Positions 58,159 to 64,000 of a stretch of DNA of 64,000 bases are shown here, in pieces. The position numbers were made by a program, and so were the translations under genes. The notes under the pieces are model-generated. The model searched no databases and was not told the origin of the DNA. It saw only the letters and a list, made by a program, of their open reading frames with translations. How positions within the stretch are numbered: the first letter of the stretch is position 1; each line of letters begins with the position of its first letter. This DNA is from Chitinilyticum piscinae. Lineage in GTDB: Bacteria; Pseudomonadota; Gammaproteobacteria; Burkholderiales; Chitinibacteraceae. Location of the stretch: contig NZ_JADFUA010000013.1 in assembly GCF_015223195.1 (NCBI RefSeq), forward strand, positions 17,026 through 81,025, read 5' to 3'.

Positions 58159-58752
58159 ATGCCAATACCGAGTGAATTTGTCCTGATTGTTGATCCGTGG
58201 TGCGGCTGGTGCTACGGCGCCCAGCCCGGACTGCAACGTCTGCGGGAGGAAGATCCGCAGGCACGCTGGACCCTGCTTCCCAGCGGGCTTTTCTGCCAGC
58301 CCTCGTTTCCCGATGCCGAGCGGCGCGCCTATTTCTGGCGCAATGACCGGCAGATCGCCACCCGCACTGGCCAGCCCTTTTCGGATGCCTATCGTGAGCA
58401 CATTCTGGGCGACGATCAGCAAGGCTTCGACTCCAGCCTGGCCACCCTGACCTGGCATCTGCTGAGCGAGGTTCAACCCGAAGCCGCGCTCGACATCCTG
58501 CACGCCGTGCAGCAGCTGCGCTATGTCGCCGGCGACGTCAGCCTCGCGGCCCACGCGACACTGGCCGGCCGCTTTGGCTGCGATCCACAGTGGCTGGCAG
58601 CCCAGCTGGCGGCAGGCTGGCCACCGGCATTGCATGCCCAGGTGCAACAGGCACGCCAGCTGATGCAAGAGCACCAGCTGTTTGGTGTGCCAGCTCTGCT
58701 GGGGCGGCTCAACGGGCAACTGCAGGCCTTGCCCGGGCAGATGCTGATCTGA
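58159..58752 (+). CDS. DsbA-family thioredoxin-fold protein (CGWC)
   Basis: A 197-aa protein of the DsbA/FrnE-like thioredoxin superfamily. The redox motif CGWC is at residues 15-18 in VDPWCGWCYG. A long helical insertion follows, and the cis-Pro loop FGVPALL lies at about residue 180. It has no signal peptide, so it should act in the cytosol, as FrnE-like or GST-kappa-like members do. It lies 33 bp before the NAD(P)-binding protein gene and is divergent from a LysR gene. A role in thiol or electrophile stress is plausible but unproven. Confidence 0.85.
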   Translation: MPIPSEFVLIVDPWCGWCYGAQPGLQRLREEDPQARWTLLPSGLFCQPSFPDAERRAYFWRNDRQIATRTGQPFSDAYREHILGDDQQGFDSSLATLTWHLLSEVQPEAALDILHAVQQLRYVAGDVSLAAHATLAGRFGCDPQWLAAQLAAGWPPALHAQVQQARQLMQEHQLFGVPALLGRLNGQLQALPGQMLI

Positions 58753-58784
58753 CCCTTTTACTGATGACACACAGGAGTTACACC

Positions 58785-59423
58785 ATGAAAATTGCCCTGA
58801 TCGGCGCCACGGGCTTTATTGGCAGCGCCCTGCTCACCGAAGCACTGCAGCGCGGCCACCACCTTACCGCACTGGTCCGTCACCCCGAAAAGCTGGCGGC
58901 TCAGGTCGGACTGACCGCACTGGCCAGTGATGTCTTCGACAGCACATTGCTCGCCAGCCAGCTGCAAGGCCATGATCTGGTCCTCAGCGCCTTCAGCGGC
59001 CACAGTGACAGCGACGTGGCCGGCTACTATGCACGCGGCTTTGCCAGCATTGTTGCCGCCGTGAAGGCCGCGGACGTGCCGCGCCTGCTGACCATCGGCG
59101 GTGCCGGCAGCCTGGAAGTGGCGCCCGGTGTTCAGGTGCTGGATACACCGGATTTCCCCGACGCCTGGCGCGCCAGCGCCGAAAGTGCACGGGCCGCACT
59201 GTACAGCCTGCGCGAAGAGGGCGCACTGAACTGGACGATGGCCAGTCCGTCGGCACACATCCACCCGGGCGAACGCACGGGCCTGTTCCGCCTGGGCTCC
59301 GATCAGCTGCTGGTCGCAGCAGATGGCGAAAGCCATATCTCGCTGGCCGACTTTGCCATTGCCGTGCTGGACGAAGCCGAACAAGCACGCTATCCGCGCC
59401 AGCGCTTTACGGCAGGCTACTGA
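58785..59423 (+). CDS. NAD(P)-binding Rossmann protein (NmrA/YwnB-like atypical SDR)
   Basis: A 212-aa atypical short-chain reductase. It begins MKIALIGATGFIGSALLTEA with the GATGFIG dinucleotide motif. Further typical segments are HHLTALVRHPEKL, DLVLSAFSGH and RLLTIGGAGSLEVAPG. The usual YxxxK is not obvious, as in this sub-family. AGGAG lies eight bases before the ATG. It probably forms an operon with the DsbA-like gene under the divergent LysR regulator. The substrate is unknown; flavin, quinone or dehydratase-type activities are all possible in the family. Confidence 0.88.
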   Translation: MKIALIGATGFIGSALLTEALQRGHHLTALVRHPEKLAAQVGLTALASDVFDSTLLASQLQGHDLVLSAFSGHSDSDVAGYYARGFASIVAAVKAADVPRLLTIGGAGSLEVAPGVQVLDTPDFPDAWRASAESARAALYSLREEGALNWTMASPSAHIHPGERTGLFRLGSDQLLVAADGESHISLADFAIAVLDEAEQARYPRQRFTAGY

Positions 59424-59571
59424 GCGTGAGCCTGCCGCCCGTGGGCACTAATACCATTGAGCACACGGGAGGGCTGCCGTACAGTCGACATACCAGCCGC
59501 ATAGCCCTGCAATACCCACTACCCTATACATGCAGAATCGATAGTTCATAAATATCATAGAGCCATACCCA

Positions 59572-60786
59572 ATGAGTCAAACCAGCAGCTCCGTACATGC
59601 CACATCGCACAGCCGCTTCGCCGGCTGGATTGTGCTGCTCGGGGCGCTGACGGCCCTGGGGCCGCTGTCGATCGACATGTACCTGCCGGGACTGCCGGAC
59701 ATTGCTGCCTCGCTGCACGCCAGCGATGGCAGCACGCAACTGACACTGGCCAGCTATTTCATCGGACTGGCCATCGGCCAGATGCTGTACGGCCCGCTCT
59801 CGGATCACTTCGGGCGCAAGCCCCCGCTATTGGCGGGGCTGGCAATCTACCTGCTGGCCTCGCTGGGCTGCGCACTCGCGAGCAGCATCGACATGCTCAT
59901 CGGACTGCGTTTCCTGCAGGCACTGGGCGGCTGTGCGGGCATGGTGATCGCGCGGGCCATCGTGCGGGATCGCTGCGAGCCCCGCCACGCAGCACAGGTG
60001 TTTTCATCGCTGGTACTGGTGATGGGGGTTGCGCCGATTCTGGCGCCGCTGTTCGGCAGCTGGATCGTCAGCCTGGGCGGCTGGCGACCGATTTTTGTGC
60101 TGCTGGCCCTCTTCGCGCTGCTGTGTCTGCTCGCCATGCATCGCCTGCTGCCAGAAAGCCGGCCGGCGCGTGAGGATGAGCCGTTCCGTATCGGCCTAAC
60201 GCTGCGCAACTATCTGGCGCTTTTGCGCGATCGCAGCTTTACTGGTTACGCCATCACCGGCGGGCTGGCGGTTGGGGGGCTGTTTGCCTACATCACCGGT
60301 TCACCCATTGTGCTGATGAAGCTCTATGGCCTGTCTGCCAGCACCTATAGCCTGGTGTTCGGCAGCATTGCCACCTGCTACATCGTGGCCAGTCAGTTCA
60401 ATGCGCGTTTTCTGAAAAGCAACAGTCTCGACACGCTGCTCGGCCGCGCCATCCATGTGCTGGCCGGAGCCACCGTCGTGTTGCTGCTGGCCAGCTTATG
60501 GGGCAAGCCGCCGGTGTGGCTGCTTCTGGGCTGCCTGTATGCCTATCTTGGGGCGCTGGGCTTTGTCGCCGCCAATGCCACCGCCGGCGCGCTGGCACGC
60601 AATGGCGAGCAGGCAGGCCTGGCCAGCGCGCTGATGGGGACCTTGCAGTTCAGCATTGCCACCTTGGGAGGCGTGCTGCTGGGACTGTGGCACGATGGCA
60701 GCCTCACCCCGCTGGCCAGCACCCTGGCCGTGTGCGGCGTGGGAGCCTGGCTGTGCTATCGGCTGGGAACCCACCGCCTGGGCTGA
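59572..60786 (+). CDS. Bcr/CflA-type MFS drug efflux transporter
   Basis: A 404-aa inner-membrane transporter with 12 predicted helices. The Bcr/CflA signature LGPLSIDMYLPGLPDIAASL lies in helix 1. MFS motif A, GPLSDHFGRKPPLLAGLAIY, lies between helices 2 and 3, and the QALGGCAGMVIARAIVRDRC motif in helix 4-5. Members export bicyclomycin, chloramphenicol, sulfonamides or cysteine-like metabolites by proton antiport. The start is directly preceded by an ATACCCA half-site and has no good ribosome binding site. It is not part of an obvious operon. Confidence 0.93.
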   Translation: MSQTSSSVHATSHSRFAGWIVLLGALTALGPLSIDMYLPGLPDIAASLHASDGSTQLTLASYFIGLAIGQMLYGPLSDHFGRKPPLLAGLAIYLLASLGCALASSIDMLIGLRFLQALGGCAGMVIARAIVRDRCEPRHAAQVFSSLVLVMGVAPILAPLFGSWIVSLGGWRPIFVLLALFALLCLLAMHRLLPESRPAREDEPFRIGLTLRNYLALLRDRSFTGYAITGGLAVGGLFAYITGSPIVLMKLYGLSASTYSLVFGSIATCYIVASQFNARFLKSNSLDTLLGRAIHVLAGATVVLLLASLWGKPPVWLLLGCLYAYLGALGFVAANATAGALARNGEQAGLASALMGTLQFSIATLGGVLLGLWHDGSLTPLASTLAVCGVGAWLCYRLGTHRLG

Positions 60787-60896
60787 TCGCTCGCGGTCTT
60801 ATTACCTTGCCGTTGGCATGCCTCGCGGCAATAATCCTTCCCGACACGCTGCGCCCGCCCGGCGCAGCTCCTATCGAAATCGTGAAGGAATTGATG

Positions 60897-61571
60897 ATGC
60901 GCGTGCTACGCCCTGTTCTGCTTGCTTTTGCCCTGCTGGGTGCTGCCTCTGCGTCGGCAGAAGGCTTTCTGAGAGACAACCTGTTCACCCTGCCGCAATC
61001 GGCCTTCCAGAAAAGCGGCAAGCAGCCGGCACAATCCGTCTACCTCGCCCCTGGAGCCGATCTGCGCGCCTATCAGAAGGTAATCGTTGAAACCCCGCTG
61101 TTTCTCCATCGCGATGCACAAGGACAATGGCAATTGCTGCAGCCCAACGAACAAAGCCGGATTGCGGCCTACTTCCAGAGCCGGCTTGCAGAAGAAATCA
61201 CCAAGAGTGGCGTGACGGTAACCGATCAGCCCGGCGCCGATGTCCTGCGGCTGCGCGTGGCCATCAGCGGACTTGGCCAGGTTCGCCCGGACAAGAAAAT
61301 TGTCGACATTCTGCCTGCGAAGGCCGCCATCAATCTGACCAAGAACGTGGTTGGCCGCGAGCCCTATCTGCTCAAGGTAGGCTCGATGGCGCAACTGGAG
61401 AATGCCGAGACCGGCGAAGTCCTGGCCGGCTCGGTCAACCAGCGGGAGACCAGCAAGACCAAGCTGAAAGATGAAGCTATTACCCTGGAAATGGTGCGCG
61501 GTGAAATCGACAAGGTAAGCCGCAACAGCGCTCGCCAGCTTGCCGACGCTCTGGGCGTCGGTCAGCGCTGA
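60897..61571 (+). CDS. DUF3313-family exported protein
   Basis: A 224-aa protein with a Sec signal peptide (MRVLRPVLLAFALLGAASASA, cleaved before EGFLRDN). The DUF3313 pattern follows: VYLAPGADLRAYQKVIVETP, FQSRLAEEITKSGVTVTDQP and DVLRLRVAISGLGQVRP. DUF3313 members are usually outer-membrane lipoproteins, but there is no lipobox Cys here, so this one should be periplasmic. AAGGAA lies seven bases before ATG 60897; an ATG at 60894 is in frame just ahead. Function unknown. Confidence 0.8.
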   Translation: MRVLRPVLLAFALLGAASASAEGFLRDNLFTLPQSAFQKSGKQPAQSVYLAPGADLRAYQKVIVETPLFLHRDAQGQWQLLQPNEQSRIAAYFQSRLAEEITKSGVTVTDQPGADVLRLRVAISGLGQVRPDKKIVDILPAKAAINLTKNVVGREPYLLKVGSMAQLENAETGEVLAGSVNQRETSKTKLKDEAITLEMVRGEIDKVSRNSARQLADALGVGQR

Positions 61572-61572
61572 G

Positions 61573-61606
61573 CAAAAAAAAAGCCCCCGCGTCTGACGCG
61601 GGGGGG
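61573..61606 (-). terminator. Rho-independent terminator for the minus strand (SDR gene)
   Basis: CCCCCGCGT / ACGCGGGGG with a CTG loop is followed on the minus strand by a nine-T run. It lies about 155 bp past the SDR stop. On the plus strand the A-run precedes the stem, so it would serve the DUF3313 gene poorly. The 61607-61759 stretch between them holds no recognisable gene. Confidence 0.8.
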
Positions 61607-61759
61607 TCACAGGGGAGATGATGGAGCGTGATGGACTTGCGTCCCGGTCATTTGCCGCCCGGGGCGCACCCCTTACACAACATCAGACCTCAGTCCTTTG
61701 CGGCAGTTCCGCACCATCATCATTAAGAATCGGTAATTTTCACATCACCATCGTGCTGA

Positions 61760-62515
61760 TCAGGCTGCAGCGAACTCGAGTGTCCTGCCGCTCTGCCCCT
61801 GGCTTGCTGCACTCATCCAGTACAGCAGCGCCGGCACGATTGCCTCGGTGCGCGGCAGGCTTTCAGCGGACTCGGCCGGATGCGTCGCCAAGCGGAATGG
61901 TGACTGGATCGGTCCGGGAACCAGCAGATTGATCCGCAGATTGGGCTGATTGTCCCATTCGCTGGCGGCAATCTCGACCAGATTTTTCTGCCCTGCCTTG
62001 CTCACGCTGTAGCCGCCCCAATACGCTGCCGGATTCAATGCATGACTTTCACCAAGATGGATGATCGCCGCATCGGGCGCCTGAGTCAGCAGCGGCAGCA
62101 AGCCCCGGTTGATGGCGAACGGTGCGGCGACATTCACTTTGAACATCTCCACCCACTCATCCAGTTTCTGGTTGGTCAGCGGTGAGAGGAAGGTAAATCC
62201 GTTGGCGGCATGCAAGATGCCGTCCAGCCGGCCAAACTCCTTGCGGATGGTAATGCCCAACTGGGCAATTTCTGCTTCGCTGATCTTGGCCAGATCCATC
62301 GGGATCGCAGCCGGCTGCGGGCCGCCGGCCGCTTCAATCGCATCATAGGTACGCGCCAGCTTCTTTTCATTGCGCCCCAGCAGAATCACTGTCGCGCCGT
62401 GCTGCGCATAAGCCAGCGCCGCGGCCGCCCCCAGCCCCTGCCCGGCTCCGGTTACCAGAATCACCCGCCCAGCCAGCACATCAGCCGGCGCCTGGTAAGT
62501 TCTCCAATCTGTCAT
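61760..62515 (-). CDS. YciK-like short-chain dehydrogenase/reductase
   Basis: A 251-aa SDR. The cofactor motif TGAGQGLGAAAALAYAQHG follows an ILV strand; GRNEKKLARTYDAI suggests NADP preference. LDGILHAANG precedes the active site, with Ser in IIHLGESHALN and YxxxK as YSVSK. The closest family type is E. coli YciK, a reductase of uncertain substrate. ATG 62515 gives the typical start; upstream in-frame codons lack similarity. It stands alone on the minus strand just outside the IS element. Confidence 0.9.
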   Translation of the reverse strand: MTDWRTYQAPADVLAGRVILVTGAGQGLGAAAALAYAQHGATVILLGRNEKKLARTYDAIEAAGGPQPAAIPMDLAKISEAEIAQLGITIRKEFGRLDGILHAANGFTFLSPLTNQKLDEWVEMFKVNVAAPFAINRGLLPLLTQAPDAAIIHLGESHALNPAAYWGGYSVSKAGQKNLVEIAASEWDNQPNLRINLLVPGPIQSPFRLATHPAESAESLPRTEAIVPALLYWMSAASQGQSGRTLEFAAA

Positions 62516-62705
62516 GTCATGCCTCAGTAGTGCGTCGGTTTCACGCCAAACCGCAATTCTACCCTGCCAGAGAAAAGCACGCCGGCGCATCAATACTGCT
62601 TCTCTGGTTAAATCCAAAGTAAAAGGCTCTGTCCCAGCGACGTCACCCCGAATTTGAGTAGCAGGCTGCTTTGGAGTCCAATCCCCCTATCCAAGGAGAC
62701 TGGAC

Positions 62706-62986
62706 ATGAAAAGCGTTATTCGGAAGAACAAATCATCGGCTTTCTTCGCGAGGCCGAAGCGGGCATCCCGCTCAAGGAACTCTGCCGCCTGCATGGCTTG
62801 TCCGAGGCCAGCTTTTACCTGTGGCGTAACAAGTTCGGAGGCATGAGCGTCTCCGATGCCAAACGGCTCAAGGAACTGGAGGCCGAGAATGCCCGGCTCA
62901 AGTGCATGCTTGCCAACGCGTTACTCGAGAACGAAATCACCAAGAAGCGCTGCAAAAAAAGTGGTAGCCGCACCGGCAAGACGTGA
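62706..62986 (+). pseudogene. IS3 orfA (HTH, leucine zipper) with shifted start
   Basis: The frame encodes KRYSEEQIIGFLREAEAGIP, an HTH (LKELCRLHGLSEASFYLWRNKF) and a zipper (LKELEAENARLKCMLANALLENEI), typical for OrfA. The ATG at 62706, preceded by AAGGAGA, is out of frame: it is followed by four A, whereas five would restore Met-Lys-Lys-Arg-Tyr-Ser. One base therefore seems lost at the start. In frame, only a TTG far upstream (62654) is available. The A7 run at 62954 would allow -1 slippage into orfB. Confidence 0.75.
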
Positions 62987-63805
62987 GCTGGTGCGGTATA
63001 TGGCCGGACGTGGCCTGAGTGAGCGACGAGCCTTGTCGTTGGCCTGCATGAGCGCCAGTACGTTGCGCTATCGGCCACGACCGGATCGTAACGGACCACT
63101 GCGCGAACAGCTCCTCTTCTTGGCCCATCGACATCGTCGCTATGGCGCCGGCATGATTTATCTGAAGCTACGTCAGTCGGGCTGGGTGGTGAATCACAAA
63201 CGGGTAGAGCGGCTATACGGCTTGGCGGGTTTGCAGGTGCGGCGGCGCAAGCGCAAGAAGGTGCCGTTGCGGGATCGTCAACCCCTGGTCCGGCCCATTG
63301 CAGCCAATCAAGTCTGGTCCATGGATTTCGTGTTTGATCGTACCGCCGAAGGGCGAGTGATCAAGTGCCTGACCATCGTCGATGATGCGACGCATGAATC
63401 CATTGCCATCGTGGCGGAACGAGCCATTGGCGGTTATCCGCTGACGCGCCTGCTGGATCAACTGGCCAGCACACGGGGTTTGCCGCAGGTGATCCGGACC
63501 GATAACGGCAAGGAGTTCTGCGGTCGGGCCATGCTGACGTGGGCGCAACTGCGTGGCATTCAATTGCGCCATATTGAACCCGGCAAACCCAATCAGAATG
63601 CCTACATCGAGTCATTTAATGGATGGTTCCGGGGCGAATGCCTGAGTGAACACTGGTTCACAGGCCTGGCTCTGGCATGGGTACTGATTGAATCCTGGCG
63701 ACGCGAGTACAACGAGGAACGGTCAAAGAAATAACTGGGCGGCCGACGCCGTCTGCGTATGCCAGACAACTGGCCGCAAAGTCGGCTACATTAAACTTCG
63801 GACTC
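62953..63805 (+). pseudogene. IS3 orfB transposase (DDE), C-terminus broken
   Basis: The frame carries the rve/DDE integrase core: VWSMDFVFDRTAEGRVIKCL (first Asp), VIRTDNGKEFCGRAML (second Asp) and NAYIESFNGWFRGECL (Glu). It stops at TAA 63732-63734 right after YNEERSKK, where relatives continue LGGLTP.... After the stop the expected tail TPSAYARQLAAKSATLNFGL is found in another frame, up to TAA at about 63808. A nonsense change plus a one-base loss between 63735 and 63751 explains this. Confidence 0.8.
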
Positions 63806-63881
63806 TAAACGCGTGTGCTACTGAAACAGGGATGACGTCGCCAGAGGTGTTTTGCATCCCCATCTCCGCAACACACAAAGC

Positions 63882-63914
63882 AAAAGCCCCGACCATTGCT
63901 GATCGGGGCTTTCT
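63882..63914 (-). terminator. Terminator of the rRNA operon
   Basis: On the minus strand AAAGCCCCGA pairs with TCGGGGCTTT, followed by TGCTTTG. It is located just beyond the 3' end of the 5S gene. Only about 40 bp separate it from the IS right end. Confidence 0.8.
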
Positions 63915-63920
63915 CTTTGG

Positions 63921-64000
63921 GGAGTCTGGCGATGTCCTACTTTCACACAGGCAATCTGCACTATCATCGGCGCTGAGGCGTTTCACCGTCCTGTTCGGGA
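63921..64000 (-). rRNA. rrf: 5S ribosomal RNA, 3' part (runs off the window)
   Basis: Read on the minus strand the segment starts at the window edge with TCCCGAACAGGACGGTGAAA and continues CGCCTCAGCGCCGATGATAG, ending GTAGGACATCGCCAGACTCC. This is the conserved 3' two thirds of 5S rRNA. About 35 nt of the 5' end lie outside. It implies that an rRNA operon ends here, transcribed leftward. Confidence 0.95.

Larger units (their letters stand above)
62637..63841 (+). mobile_element. Degenerate IS3-family insertion sequence (IS407-like)
   Basis: About 1.2 kb bounded by imperfect inverted ends. The left end is GCGACGTCA...AGTAGCA (62637-62663) and the right end is the reverse complement of GCGACGTCA...AGTAGCA (63816-63841). 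Inside are orfA and orfB in the usual -1 arrangement with an A7 slippery run (62954-62960). Several lesions (see orfA and orfB) suggest the copy is dead. The exact termini and target duplication could not be fixed by eye; outer bases TGTCCCA and CTCTG differ between ends. Confidence 0.85.

Overview
The window reads as the chromosome of a GC-rich (about 58-60 %), polarly flagellated betaproteobacterium. The gene set fits order Neisseriales: a diheme cytochrome c5, an edd/eda and zwf-pgl-hexR-pgi glucose block, a pyruvate dehydrogenase E3 carrying its own lipoyl domain, and single-chain GcvP. A type IV minor pilin with a C-terminal chitin-binding-type module makes a chitin-associated lineage (Chitinibacteraceae-like) my best guess. 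That placement is inference from gene content; I ran no taxonomic comparison.

Layout. (1) 1-7775, minus strand: flagellar rod/hook operon flgB-C-D-E-F-G-H-I-J with the first bases of a probable flgK at the window edge. It is preceded by a sigma54-type promoter and a DUF2325 gene under a near-ideal Fur box. (2) 7964-10888, plus: three-gene proton-translocating transhydrogenase pntAa-pntAb-pntB. (3) 10953-14246, minus: a possible 25-aa small protein, a DUF1622 membrane protein, typA and a CoA-type Nudix hydrolase. (4) 14380-19823, plus: tandem glycine riboswitch, gcvT-gcvH-gcvP and a GcvR-like ACT-ACT regulator. (5) 19926-24464, minus: TRIC-family channel and a large CHASE-PAS-HisKA-REC-REC-HPt hybrid kinase. 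(6) 24588-27653, plus: metG and a Sua5-type threonylcarbamoyl-AMP synthase. (7) 27758-30801, plus: minor-pilin operon fimT-pilW-pilX-pilV. (8) 30992-39259, plus: AdiA-type amino acid decarboxylase, two coupled TPR-GGDEF proteins and clpB behind a sigma32-type promoter. (9) 39370-48339: gap and eda-edd (minus) facing zwf-pgl-hexR-pgi (plus), with HexR-like palindromes in the divergent region. (10) 48462-54677, plus: aceE-aceF-lpdA. (11) 54841-62515: small hypothetical, cytochrome c5, tRNA-Arg(CCG), recX, a LysR/DsbA-like/NAD(P)-binding trio, a Bcr/CflA-type MFS pump, a DUF3313 protein and a YciK-like SDR. (12) 62637-64000: a damaged IS3-family element and, on the minus strand, the terminator and 3' part of a 5S rRNA, i.e. 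the end of an rRNA operon.

How the parts fit together. Zwf/Pgl/Edd/Eda feed glyceraldehyde-3-phosphate and pyruvate into Gap and the PDH complex, and HexR probably tunes the sugar block. PntAB and Zwf both supply NADPH. Glycine sensed by the riboswitch drives its own cleavage. Motility, T4P minor pilins, c-di-GMP signalling and a chitin-type binding module together suggest a surface-colonising life style.

Most unusual observations: the pilin/carbohydrate-binding fusion; a dispersed family of intergenic palindromes (arms GGTATTGCC...GGCAATACC, 13-nt loop) with at least three recognisable copies and many shortened relatives; a degenerate/active GGDEF protein pair; and a Fur-controlled DUF2325 gene. 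No CRISPR array, prophage or secretion island was seen.
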